From the NCBI GenBank assembly GCA_030691545.1, contig JAUYEE010000333.1, positions 1 to 51,716 of the forward strand: a stretch of DNA of 51,716 bases. The letters are read 5' to 3'. Numbering within the stretch: the stretch's first letter is position 1; each line of letters opens with the position of its first letter. The position numbers were made by a program, and so were the translations under genes. Source of the stretch: a bacterium (GTDB lineage: Bacteria; Auribacterota; JABMQX01). This document shows, in pieces, positions 32,792-40,732 of this stretch. The notes under the pieces were generated by a model. That model ran no database searches and was not told the DNA's origin. It saw only the letters and a list, made by a program, of their open reading frames with translations.

Positions 32792-33685
32792 ATGCTGAAG
32801 CCAGCGAACAAATGTCAGCGGTTTCTACTGCTCGCCTTCTTCTTGGCGGGGGTTTGCGGCTGCCGCCCCGTCTTACCGCCTTCGCAGACCGCCCTGGGTT
32901 GGGATTATTCGGAGCTGCCCACCGCCTATGACCCCGAGACTCTTTATCACTACATCAACGGAAAGGCGCGGGTGTACCTTGACTACGGCTTCGTGAGGCT
33001 CGACCATGCGCAGTTCGCCTCGCCGGACGGCAAGGCGGTCATTGACGTGGACGTTTACGATATGGGCGCCCCGGAGGGCGCCTTCGGAATCTACTCCCTC
33101 GAGCGCGGGGAGGAACTCCCTCTCCATTACAAAAGGCGGCTCGGCTACATGAATGGGCCCGCTCGCTTCTTCTGGAAAGGCCGCCACTACGTTACCATCA
33201 CCAGTCCTATCTCCTCTGCCGAGACGATCCAGGCGATTCATTCCCTTTCCGCCTATGTCGAAAACTCGATCCGCGGTGAGCCGGGCATTCTCTCCATTCT
33301 CACCGCATTTCCCGAGGAAAACAAGGTCCCCGAGAGCGAACAGTACTTCGCTACGGATTTTCTGGGGCACGAGTTCATGGGCGCCGGTTTCACCGCTTCG
33401 TACATCGAGCTGGGCGGACGCTTCAAACTCTTCCTCTCGCCAAAGGACTCGCCCGCTCAAGCCCGGCAAGCTTTTGACAAGCTCCGGCAGGCTCTCTCTG
33501 AGGGAGGCAAACTCCTGGGCGAGGAGCAAGGGATTGGCCAGGCTGCTTTTCTCGCTCAGGACGACTACCTCGGCAACTGGTTGGTTTCACTCAACGACAA
33601 GCATCTCGTCGGAAGCGTCGGATTTCAGGACTTGCCGGCCGCGAGCAGTGCCCTGCTTCGCCTTTGCCGTAACCTGTCGCCCTGA
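32792..33685 (+). CDS. DUF6599-like lipoprotein
   Basis: 297 aa from ATG 32792, which follows the AKR stop by 17 bp. Signal peptide with lipobox VCGC (about residue 24). The mature region LYHYINGKARVYLDYGFVRLDHAQFASPDG and AFGIYSLERGEE matches the pattern I know as DUF6599, in Acidobacteria and PVC lineages, usually partnered with AKR-ferredoxin or heterodisulfide-type genes. Function unknown. Close spacing implies co-transcription with the AKR gene; it may be an exported partner. Confidence 0.7.
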   Translation: MLKPANKCQRFLLLAFFLAGVCGCRPVLPPSQTALGWDYSELPTAYDPETLYHYINGKARVYLDYGFVRLDHAQFASPDGKAVIDVDVYDMGAPEGAFGIYSLERGEELPLHYKRRLGYMNGPARFFWKGRHYVTITSPISSAETIQAIHSLSAYVENSIRGEPGILSILTAFPEENKVPESEQYFATDFLGHEFMGAGFTASYIELGGRFKLFLSPKDSPAQARQAFDKLRQALSEGGKLLGEEQGIGQAAFLAQDDYLGNWLVSLNDKHLVGSVGFQDLPAASSALLRLCRNLSP

Positions 33686-33795
33686 CCCGACTGGCGGCTG
33701 ACGCGGCAGAGGCTGTTCGGCTCCCGAGGAGGCGGGCGACCGGTGTCTTGTCCGCGTTGTCTTGCGGGCGCAAACAGAGATTTGTGTTCAGTCGC

Positions 33796-34491
33796 ATGGT
33801 GAATACGGTTATTCTGGACAATATAGTCTTCAACATGGACGCTGCCGAGCTAAGCAGACATCTGCGGATTCCAGACGCCTCCCGCCACGCGGAACAGCTT
33901 CGTCCTCTTCTTCTCGAGGCTCGAACGATCGCCCGACCCAAAGCCCTCTACCGCGTTGCCTTCATAGACTCGAAGGGCGAGGATGCCGTCATTGTCGAGG
34001 GCACGACCCTCACCAGCCGCGTTTTGCGAGTAAACCTGGACAAAGCCCACCGCGTTTTCGTATATGTTGCCACTTGCGGAACCGAACTGGAGGAATGGTC
34101 GAAATCAGTGCGCGGAATGCTGGAGCGGTTCTGGGCTGACACCATCAAGGAAATGGCGCTTCACTCGGCAATCGGAGCCCTCAATAACGACATCAGCGGT
34201 CGTTACCGTCCCGGCGCAACCTCGACGATGAGTCCTGGGTCCCTCGAGGATTGGCCTATCGAGCAGCAACGGCCCCTGTTCGCCATTCTCGGCGATGCCG
34301 CTGAAGCCATCGGCGTCCGTCTGACCGACAGCTTGCTGATGGTCCCGACGAAATCGGTTTCGGGAATTCGCTTTCCCACGGAGGAAAGCTTTGAAAGTTG
34401 CCAGCTCTGCCCCAGGGAAAAGTGCCCCGGACGAAGGGCTCCTTTTGAGGAGGGCCTGTACGAGCGGAAGTACCGGCCCGGAACGCGTTAA
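33796..34491 (+). CDS. Stand-alone B12-dependent methionine synthase activation-domain protein
   Basis: 231 aa from ATG 33796; no clear ribosome-binding site, and an in-frame start at 33748 is possible. The key blocks are YRPGATSTMSPGSLEDWPIEQQRPLFAILG and GVRLTDSLLMVPTKSVSGIRFP, the AdoMet-binding signature of the MetH reactivation domain. A C-terminal C-x2-C-x5-C motif (CQLCPREKCPGRR) follows. Such free-standing domains reactivate cobalamin in corrinoid methyltransferase systems, or act with a split methionine synthase. No MetH or corrinoid protein is in this window. Confidence 0.8.
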   Translation: MVNTVILDNIVFNMDAAELSRHLRIPDASRHAEQLRPLLLEARTIARPKALYRVAFIDSKGEDAVIVEGTTLTSRVLRVNLDKAHRVFVYVATCGTELEEWSKSVRGMLERFWADTIKEMALHSAIGALNNDISGRYRPGATSTMSPGSLEDWPIEQQRPLFAILGDAAEAIGVRLTDSLLMVPTKSVSGIRFPTEESFESCQLCPREKCPGRRAPFEEGLYERKYRPGTR

Positions 34492-34624
34492 CCCTTCGCC
34501 GCGCCGAGCGCGTTTTGAGTGCGTCGCCCAGAAGCCCGTTCCGCGGAACCGAATCGTCCACGGCAAAGAACAACGTTCTTGTTTACATCCAAGTTGTCAC
34601 GCCAAGCCAGAACAGGAGGAACGC

Positions 34625-35398
34625 ATGCTGAAACGTCTATTGATTCTCGTCCTTGTTGTGACGTATGTTCTCGTCACCGACGCTCCGTCAGCCGAGCCGT
34701 CCTCTCCGCTTTTCCCTCTCGGCCGATCCTGGGCCGGAGACCGGGAGCTTCCGAGGCCTTTCGGAATCGGCCTCGACCTGTATCATCAGACCCAGGACTA
34801 CGAATTGAGGAACTTGCGGTTAGACCTCCCGATGATTGACCTGTCGCAAGTCTCTCGCGTCGAGATTGAGAACGCCACCAGCGAAGAGAGTTTTAAGGCC
34901 GACGTATGGCTGCTTCCCTTCTTGAACGTCTTTGGGATCATCGGTAACGTGGACGGCGAGACCACCGTCAATCCCGGCCCGCCCCTCAGTGAACTCCGGG
35001 TGGACTACGACGGCGTGGTTTACGGAGGAGGCGCGACGCTCGCAGGGGGCATCGGGAGATTCTTCGGCTCCGTCAGTTATATCCTGACCAAAACCGACCT
35101 GGACACAGCCACCTCCTCCGTTGACGCATGGATTCTCAACCCGCGGATCGGTGTGCGCGCAAATGCAGCCGAAATCTGGGTCGGGGCCATGTACCAGGAG
35201 GCCGAAGAGCACCACCGCGGGCGCATCGCCGTGCCGTTTTTCGGAGATGTGGCCTATGACGTGGAATTAGAGCAAAAGGAGCCGTGGAACTACCTTGTTG
35301 GCGCCGGAACTAACATCGCCGACCACTGGAGGCTCGAACTGGAAGCCGGCTTCGGCAATCGCAAACACGCCCTCTTTGTTCTCGGATACCGGTTCTAA
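34625..35398 (+). CDS. Outer-membrane beta-barrel protein
   Basis: 257 aa from ATG 34625, preceded by AGGAGGAACGC. Signal peptide of about 23 residues ending SAEP. The rest has alternating amphipathic strands (for example GFGNRKHALFVLGYRF) and ends in Phe, the outer-membrane insertion signal recognised by BamA. The pattern resembles porin or OmpW/OmpA-like barrels of 8-12 strands. No plug or repeat. Function unknown; it may bring oligosaccharides or small molecules across the outer membrane. It stands 134 bp downstream of the activation-domain gene. Confidence 0.8.
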   Translation: MLKRLLILVLVVTYVLVTDAPSAEPSSPLFPLGRSWAGDRELPRPFGIGLDLYHQTQDYELRNLRLDLPMIDLSQVSRVEIENATSEESFKADVWLLPFLNVFGIIGNVDGETTVNPGPPLSELRVDYDGVVYGGGATLAGGIGRFFGSVSYILTKTDLDTATSSVDAWILNPRIGVRANAAEIWVGAMYQEAEEHHRGRIAVPFFGDVAYDVELEQKEPWNYLVGAGTNIADHWRLELEAGFGNRKHALFVLGYRF

Positions 35399-35479
35399 TC
35401 GGCGGGATTCTTGAGCCGTCGCGCGGGCGGTCTTCCTTTCGCCGTGGAGGCCCTTCAAGCAAACAGGATTGAAGTGACT

Positions 35480-36070
35480 GTGTCTGAACAGACTGCTACA
35501 CCGTCCAGAAGAGAAACCGTCCTTAGACTCGCACGGCAATACGACCCTGATCCTCGCCATTCCGATCAAGTCACGCGCCTCGCTCTGCAAATTTTCGACC
35601 AGACCAAGTCCCTTCACCATCTCAATAACGATGGCCGGGAGCTTCTCGAATACGCCTGCCTTCTCCATGACATCGGATATTCGGGAGACCAGGCAAAGCA
35701 TAAGAGGCGCTCTTATGAGATGATCAAGTCTGCCCGCCTCAACGGGTTCTCGGATGCCGAGCGCGAAATCATCGCCTCCGTCGCCCGGTACCACGGCAGA
35801 AAGCCTCCGAAAAAGGGGCACGCCTGGAACAAGATTCTCTCCAAAAAGGATAAAGAGAAAGTCCGTTACCTCAGCGCCATCATTCGTGTGGCCGACGCTC
35901 TCGATCGTACTCACAGGGGCGTCGTCGAAGACCTAAGTTGCCTCACAGACAACGACCGAATTGTCCTACAACTCAAATCTCGCTCTCCCGCCGATGAGGA
36001 ACTCCAGACCCTTGACCGCAAGAAGGGATACTTCGAGAGACTCTTCGGTAGGACAGTTGAGACGGGCTGA
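35480..36070 (+). CDS. HD-domain phosphohydrolase
   Basis: 196 aa from GTG 35480 (AGGATTGAAG upstream); a longer in-frame start at TTG 35411 is possible. The HD motif is complete: RHSDQVTRLALQIFD, EYACLLHDIGY and the later HGRKPP and IRVADALDRTHRG. It resembles the HD part of Ppx/GppA exopolyphosphatases, which cleave polyphosphate or nucleotides. No signal peptide. The gene lies between the barrel protein and a convergent TPR gene. Confidence 0.82.
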   Translation: MSEQTATPSRRETVLRLARQYDPDPRHSDQVTRLALQIFDQTKSLHHLNNDGRELLEYACLLHDIGYSGDQAKHKRRSYEMIKSARLNGFSDAEREIIASVARYHGRKPPKKGHAWNKILSKKDKEKVRYLSAIIRVADALDRTHRGVVEDLSCLTDNDRIVLQLKSRSPADEELQTLDRKKGYFERLFGRTVETG

Positions 36071-36242
36071 GTTAATGCCCGCTCACCGCGACTCGCCGAG
36101 CTTGTCCGGTTCAAGCTCTGTATCCACCACGGGCTCCTCGGCTGAGCTGGGTGAGGAGAGAAGACCTTTGTGATTGTCCGCGCAAGCCGGTGCGTTGACG
36201 CCGCCCCTTACGCCTGTGGGTCCCCCTTGCCAGCCCCGTCCA

Positions 36243-37754
36243 CTAAGACTCGGGTTGGCTTTTCTCTGCGTTAGCCCGCTCCGCCGCGCGCCGCCGCTCG
36301 TAGGCTTTCTTCACGCGCTCGTTCACATCCTTAAAACCGATGTCCTCGGCGTAAATCTCCTTGTACTGCTGGAGGGCCTTCTCAACTTCGTTGAGGTCCT
36401 CGTACGCCCTGCCGAGGTTGTACATGACCTCCTTCTTAAACGAGTCCATCGCGTAAAGCTCGGAGAGCGCCTTCTCGAACTGTTCCACTGCCATGTCCGG
36501 CTGTCCCTTCCGCCGGAAACACTCCCCCAGGTAATTCAATGCCACTGTCCTCTTCTGTGAGCTGGTCCTGGCTACCTGGAGTTCCTTAATCGCTCCGTCC
36601 AGGTCTCCTCGCTCCATCAGAAGCGCTCCCAATTGCAGTCTGAAGTTCAGATTCGTCGGATATTGGGACACCCGCCTCCGCAGGTCGGTCAGTGCATACT
36701 CGTCCTTTTGCCTCTGGAGCTCCTCAATCTTTGCCTTCAACTCCTCGTTCGCTGGCTCCGCCTGTTTCTTCTCCGTTGCTTCTCGGATCATGTCCTCGAA
36801 CTTCAGCATCACCGTCCGAAAGCGCATCTCCGGCAGGTCCGAATCCCCGGGAGCCACCTCCATCGCACGGTCGAAAAGCTGAATCGCCTTATCGAATTGC
36901 TTTTTCTGGATGTAGAGGTCAGCCAGTGACTTGTAATTGTCCAGTTTCTGGGGTTGCTCTGCCAACTTCCTCTCGCGGTCACGGATCAGGACGCTGACGT
37001 CATCTTCCGACTTCACCAACCTTGTTTCTCGCTCGGTTGTCTTGGCGAAATCCACGTCCTTGATTTTCGTCCGATAGCTCTCCGTATCCTCCCAGTCGCC
37101 CTTGATAATCGTCCCCATCGCTGCAAGGTCCTGGAGGGCTTTCCCGGCTTCTTTGTCTTCCCGGTCGTCAACCAGCACCCTCTGGAAACACTGCTGTGCC
37201 TTCGCCACATCACCATTCTTCATGAAGGCTCGGCCCAACTCCCGGATCACCTTCAGATTGTCCGATTTCAGCTTCCTGGCATATTCGAGCGAATTGATTG
37301 CTGTTTCCGGCATCCTCAGTCCCGCTGCCGCCCGCGCGTGCCGCCGCAGCGAATAAATGCTTCGTGGCTTGGCCCTCAGGATTCTCTCGTAGAGATCGAA
37401 GGCCTTCTGCCACTTCCCCGTCGCCAGGCTGATTGCCCCTCGGATGAAGTTCACCGATTGCAGGATCGTCGCGAGGAAACTCCGTAGCCACGCGGGCGCC
37501 TTCTTGCTGTCAAATCGCCGCACCTCTGTCTCTCGCAGAAGGTGTCGCGCCTCCACCATATCCGGAGCGATCTCCAGCGCCGTGTGCACCAGCTCGATTG
37601 CATAGTCATAGTTCATCTTATCAACCGCTTCGATCGCCTTGTCGAACAATTCTCTCGCCTGCCTCGGAACACTCGAAGTCGGCTTCTCCTGCTTCTCCAG
37701 AATCGTTCGCCCTGCCGGTGCCGCCTGCTGCTCACCTCTAATTTGCTCTGCCAT
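36243..37754 (-). CDS. Large tetratricopeptide-repeat protein
   Basis: 503 aa with GGGAGGTGAG upstream of the ATG. No signal peptide. At least ten TPR-like helix pairs are visible, e.g. ARELFDKAIEAVDKMNYDYAIELVHTALEIAPDMVEAR, DLYERILRAKPRSIYSL, QFDKAIQLFDRAMEVAPGDSD, DLDGAIKELQVARTSSQKRTVALNYLGECFRRKGQPDMAVEQFEKAL, and a Lys/Arg/Glu-rich end. Probably a soluble scaffold; partners unknown. It is convergent to the HD gene, about 170 bp apart, with nothing recognisable between. Confidence 0.82.
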   Translation of the reverse strand: MAEQIRGEQQAAPAGRTILEKQEKPTSSVPRQARELFDKAIEAVDKMNYDYAIELVHTALEIAPDMVEARHLLRETEVRRFDSKKAPAWLRSFLATILQSVNFIRGAISLATGKWQKAFDLYERILRAKPRSIYSLRRHARAAAGLRMPETAINSLEYARKLKSDNLKVIRELGRAFMKNGDVAKAQQCFQRVLVDDREDKEAGKALQDLAAMGTIIKGDWEDTESYRTKIKDVDFAKTTERETRLVKSEDDVSVLIRDRERKLAEQPQKLDNYKSLADLYIQKKQFDKAIQLFDRAMEVAPGDSDLPEMRFRTVMLKFEDMIREATEKKQAEPANEELKAKIEELQRQKDEYALTDLRRRVSQYPTNLNFRLQLGALLMERGDLDGAIKELQVARTSSQKRTVALNYLGECFRRKGQPDMAVEQFEKALSELYAMDSFKKEVMYNLGRAYEDLNEVEKALQQYKEIYAEDIGFKDVNERVKKAYERRRAAERANAEKSQPES

Positions 37755-37805
37755 TATTCTCTCACCTCCCTGAGCGGGGGATAACCTCGAATTCCCTCTT
37801 GCTAA

Positions 37806-37834
37806 TTTCTATCCCATAACCGCGCTTCTGTCAA
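37806..37834 (-). promoter_or_regulatory. Promoter of the TPR gene
   Basis: Minus strand TTGACA (37834-37829), 17-bp spacer, TAGAAA (37811-37806), about 50 nt before the ATG at 37754. Confidence 0.65.
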
Positions 37835-37893
37835 CACGCCAAATGGTTTGGGTGAGGCTGGCGTAAGAACTGCCGAGCAAGATGGGAGGACAC

Positions 37894-37913
37894 ACCCTGG
37901 CGGTATCGCCGGG
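37894..37913 (-). terminator. Hairpin just past apbE
   Basis: CCCTGGCG-GTAT-CGCCGGGG: an 8-bp stem with one G-T pair, beginning six bases beyond the apbE stop. No T-run follows, so it may act with Rho or as a 3'-end stabiliser. Confidence 0.4.
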
Positions 37914-37918
37914 GGGTC

Positions 37919-38938
37919 TCACGGGGAGAGCTTCAATCCTTTTAGGCCCTTTGACACGAACACCTCGATCTCGCCGTTACTATCTTTCCGCCGGGCAATA
38001 ATCGCCTCGGCGCCGGGCAGAGACTCGATAAGCTGCATTCCTTTTTCCGGGCCCATGACGGAGACGCCGGTCGCGAGGGCATCGGCCATAAGGCACTTTT
38101 TGTCTAATATGGTCACGCTGGCGATGTCGTTGGCGATGGGCTTTCCCGTATGGGGATCGAGGAGGTGAGAGTATCTCTTGCCGTTCAGGATGAAGAAACT
38201 CATGTAATCGCCGGAGGTAGCGACGGCCATGTCGGAGAGTTCGAGGATGGCAAGGTATCCGCGCCGGGCCGGATGAAGAACTCCGATTCTCCAGGGATTG
38301 CCCTCCTTGTTTCTTCCTATGACCCGCGTTTCGCCCCCGATTTCGACGAGGGCGTCCGTAACGCCCTTTCGCCGGAGAGCCTCGATTGCCTTGTCCACAG
38401 CGTATCCTTGGGCGATGCCCCCGAGGTCCAGGTTTACCCCCTCGGCGGTCTTAAGAAGGGCATGCCGCGAACTGTCCAGCGAGAGCTTTTTGTAGCCGAC
38501 ATGGACCAGGGCCTGTCGGATTTCCTCCTCCGATGGAACATTAGGCTGCCTCGCTGGCCAGAAGCCCCAGAGGGTGACCAAGGGCATGACTGTGGGATCG
38601 AATGCTCCGCCAGTCAACTCGGATACCTTCTGTGATTGTTCGAGCACGCCGAATGTCAGCCTGTCAACCTCCACCCATTCATCCGGCGGCGCCTCGTTGA
38701 ACCGAGTGATGTCGCTGTCGGGCTTATAGTGGCTCATGAGGGCGTCAACCCGGTGGACTTCCGCGAAAGCAGCCTCGACCGCCGACTTCATCTCATCTTC
38801 ACCGAGACGGTCCGATACCACGGTAATGCGCGCGATGATGGGGCCCATCACCGTGTCTTCCGCTCGGTAAACAGACCGACAGCCAAGACAGAACACCGGC
38901 ATCCCGATCGCCAGAACAACCTCGAGAAATCGCTTCAT
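37919..38938 (-). CDS. apbE: FAD:protein FMN transferase, lipoprotein (ApbE)
   Basis: 339 aa, AAGAAGG before the ATG. Signal peptide with lipobox FCLGC (about Cys20). ApbE moves FMN from FAD to a Thr/Ser of target proteins in the periplasm. Seen: AEDTVMGPIIARI, LMSHYKPDSDITRFNE, NLDLGGIAQGYAVDKAIE, MAVATSGDYMSFF, LLDPHTGKPI and MADALATGVSVM (metal-binding Asp). All the usual blocks are present, so it should be active. The 59-aa Cys-rich gene lies 67 bp upstream in the same transcript. No target with a classical flavinylation motif is evident nearby. Confidence 0.93.
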   Translation of the reverse strand: MKRFLEVVLAIGMPVFCLGCRSVYRAEDTVMGPIIARITVVSDRLGEDEMKSAVEAAFAEVHRVDALMSHYKPDSDITRFNEAPPDEWVEVDRLTFGVLEQSQKVSELTGGAFDPTVMPLVTLWGFWPARQPNVPSEEEIRQALVHVGYKKLSLDSSRHALLKTAEGVNLDLGGIAQGYAVDKAIEALRRKGVTDALVEIGGETRVIGRNKEGNPWRIGVLHPARRGYLAILELSDMAVATSGDYMSFFILNGKRYSHLLDPHTGKPIANDIASVTILDKKCLMADALATGVSVMGPEKGMQLIESLPGAEAIIARRKDSNGEIEVFVSKGLKGLKLSP

Positions 38939-39005
38939 TTCGCACCCTTCTTATGCCGCCCGAAAGCGGAACACAGAAAACGCTCTGGCTATGATGAAAC
39001 GGCGA

Positions 39006-39185
39006 CTACTCTTCCAGAGGCCACAGCTCATAATCTTCTACTGCTTCTTCCTCACCCTGTCCAACGTAATCCATTTCAAACCGGGTGGGGCAGTCCTCGA
39101 ATTCCGAGCACCTCGGGCAGCAGTAATCCGGCCCTCCGAGAGCCTGCTCGCAATCCTCGAACTGTGAGCACAACTCGCAGCACAT
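39006..39185 (-). CDS. Small protein with duplicated C-C-x-x-C-S-x-F-E-D-C motif
   Basis: 59 aa from ATG 39185, whose Shine-Dalgarno is the perfect AAAGGAGGTGA (39201-39191). Two motifs, CCELCSQFEDC (2-12) and CCPRCSEFEDC (22-32), repeat exactly 20 residues apart, giving eight cysteines; the acidic tail is rich in Glu/Asp. No signal peptide. The Cys spacing suits a metal site or redox role. I know no family with this exact tandem. It is followed by apbE in the same orientation, and preceded by a near-consensus promoter and a foldable leader, so it is probably well expressed. Confidence 0.82.
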   Translation of the reverse strand: MCCELCSQFEDCEQALGGPDYCCPRCSEFEDCPTRFEMDYVGQGEEEAVEDYELWPLEE

Positions 39186-39190
39186 CGAAT

Positions 39191-39201
39191 TCACCTCCTT
39201 T
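39191..39201 (-). promoter_or_regulatory. Perfect Shine-Dalgarno of the Cys-rich protein gene
   Basis: AAAGGAGGTGA on the minus strand, five bases before ATG 39185; fully complementary to the 16S rRNA 3' tail. It decides the start over upstream in-frame alternatives. Confidence 0.85.
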
Positions 39202-39241
39202 CCTGAAATGCCCCCCGGGAGACACCTCCGGCGAGCACATA

Positions 39242-39348
39242 GTGCCAAAACCCAGGTAACGCATCGCGAGACTGAAATGTTCCCTCTCTCTCAGCAACAT
39301 TGGCTTGACGTGAGCAATAGCGTCCCCTGACTTTCGCCGCTCTGGCAC
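39242..39348 (-). ncRNA. Candidate structured 5' leader of the Cys-rich/apbE operon
   Basis: Within the roughly 170-nt leader, GTGCCA (39348-39343) pairs with TGGCAC (39247-39242) to close a domain about 107 nt long, and AATGTT (39301-39296) pairs with AACATT (39281-39276) inside it. GCGGCGAAAGTC and GGGGACGC resemble parts of known riboswitches, but the fixed c-di-GMP-I core is absent, so no class is assigned. Confidence 0.35.
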
Positions 39349-39360
39349 AATTGCCGCGTG

Positions 39361-39389
39361 CTTATAGAGAAACAGTCACACCCTGTCAA
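39361..39389 (-). promoter_or_regulatory. Near-consensus promoter of the Cys-rich/apbE operon
   Basis: TTGACA (39389-39384), 17-bp spacer, TATAAG (39366-39361): complete -35 box and 5/6 of the -10 box. The best promoter sequence in the window. It is divergent from the promoter candidate at 39532. Confidence 0.82.
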
Positions 39390-39531
39390 GAGAAAAAACG
39401 GAAAATCGAGCAGCCTGATCCGCGGCGCCCCCGGAGAGCAATTTCGCGCCAGGAGCGCAACCCGGGAGAGCTCACGGCAGTTGGAACGCGACGCCTTCCG
39501 ACGGGCCGCTGCCCCGAGAACGCGGGAAAAC

Positions 39532-39561
39532 TTGACGGAGGGCAAGTGCCTCGCCTATCCT
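39532..39561 (+). promoter_or_regulatory. Candidate promoter of the Tat AKR-like operon
   Basis: TTGACG (39532-39537), 18-bp spacer, TATCCT (39556-39561), about 180 nt upstream of ATG 39745. The rest of the 39390-39744 interval shows no gene. Confidence 0.45.
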
Positions 39562-39744
39562 CTTCCTGGACTAAAGGCAACGCGCTGCGGGCAGTCTCAT
39601 GAGCGTGTAGCGTAGCCGGGCATTCGACTCGCTGACGAGGACGCCCCGTTGTCAGAACCGAATGCCTCGAACGCAGCGTTTCCGGTTTTCGGCAGAAATT
39701 GCCCCCGGAGGCGTCGCGAGGAAATTTGTCAATGGAGACATGCA

Positions 39745-40704
39745 ATGGCAGATACCGTCAGTCGTAGAAATTTCCTGAAGAGGTCGGCTGTTGTTTCCGC
39801 TGGCGCCGCACTGGCGATGAGTCTCGAGGAAAAGGCGCTCATGGCCCAGTTGGCGACCGGTGCGAGCGGCGACCGTCCTCCGCAGCCTGTCAAAGGACTG
39901 CCCACGGGGAAGATTGGTAACCTCACGATCAGCCGAATCATCTGCGGCGGCAACTTGATCAGCGGCTTTGCCCACAGCCGTGATTTGACTTACATTTCCT
40001 CGCTTCTGAGGGAATACTTCACGGACGAGAAGGTCTGGGAGACCCTTCGCATCTGCGAGGAGAACGGCATCAACACGGCGATCCTCCGTCTCGACGACCA
40101 TTGCCTCGGGATTCTGAATGGTTACTGGAATGATCGCGGAGGGAAAATCCAGTGGATTGCCCAGTGCAAAATGAAGGGAGACGATTTCAAACCTGACATC
40201 CAGCAGGCCATAGACAACGGCGCCCTTGGCGCCTATCTCCATGGCGGCGAGGCAGATAAGCTCGTCGGGGAGGGACGAATTGACGTCCTCGGAAAAGCCG
40301 TGGAGTTCATCAAGCAGAACGGCGTGCTCGCGGGTGTGGCGGGGCACATGATTGATGTGCCAATCGCCTGCGAGAAGGCGCGGCTGAACGTTGACTTCTA
40401 TATGAAAACCCTTCACAGCCACAAGTATTGGTCCGCGGGAATCATGCCCAGAAATGACAGCGTCTGGTGTGAGACGCCCGACAAGACGATCGAATTTATG
40501 AAGACCGTCAAGAAGCCGTGGATCGCCTACAAGGTTCTGGCCGCCGGCGCCATTCATCCGAAAGAAGGATTCAGGTACGCGTTTGAGAACGGTGCGGATT
40601 TCCTCTGCGTGGGCATGTTCGATTTCCAGGTCATCGAGGATGTGCTCATCGCAAGAAACACGCTATCGGAGAAGAGGAATAGACCGCGCGCCTGGATGGC
40701 GTAA
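39745..40704 (+). CDS. Tat-exported AKR-like TIM-barrel protein, paralog 1
   Basis: 319 aa from ATG 39745 (GGAG nine nt upstream). Tat signal SRRNFLKRSAV. LPTGKIGNLTISRIICGGNLISG resembles the AKR opening, and the last third has KPWIAYKVLAAGAI and GADFLCVGMFDFQVIED, a barrel end. The AKR tetrad Asp-Tyr-Lys-His is not visible at its usual places (GINTAILRLDDH instead of GINFIDTA...YG). Known relatives sit in Planctomycetes-type genomes as uncharacterised Tat proteins. The next gene is its paralog, 28 bp away. Function unknown; periplasmic oxidoreductase or isomerase is possible. Confidence 0.75.
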   Translation: MADTVSRRNFLKRSAVVSAGAALAMSLEEKALMAQLATGASGDRPPQPVKGLPTGKIGNLTISRIICGGNLISGFAHSRDLTYISSLLREYFTDEKVWETLRICEENGINTAILRLDDHCLGILNGYWNDRGGKIQWIAQCKMKGDDFKPDIQQAIDNGALGAYLHGGEADKLVGEGRIDVLGKAVEFIKQNGVLAGVAGHMIDVPIACEKARLNVDFYMKTLHSHKYWSAGIMPRNDSVWCETPDKTIEFMKTVKKPWIAYKVLAAGAIHPKEGFRYAFENGADFLCVGMFDFQVIEDVLIARNTLSEKRNRPRAWMA

Positions 40705-40732
40705 ACGGGACTCGTGGAGGAGAAGAAGCAAC

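Noticed and set aside
39300..39350. Resemblance of the Cys-rich leader to the c-di-GMP-I riboswitch
   Set aside because: GAAA and GGGACGC-like pieces are present, but the conserved GCAAACC and AAAGCC core parts are not, so no assignment was made.
39830..39880. TGAS in AKR-like paralog 1 (QLATGASGD) as an ApbE target site
   Set aside because: The motif needs an Asp three residues before the Thr; here it is Gln, and the site lies right at the presumed signal-peptide cleavage point.
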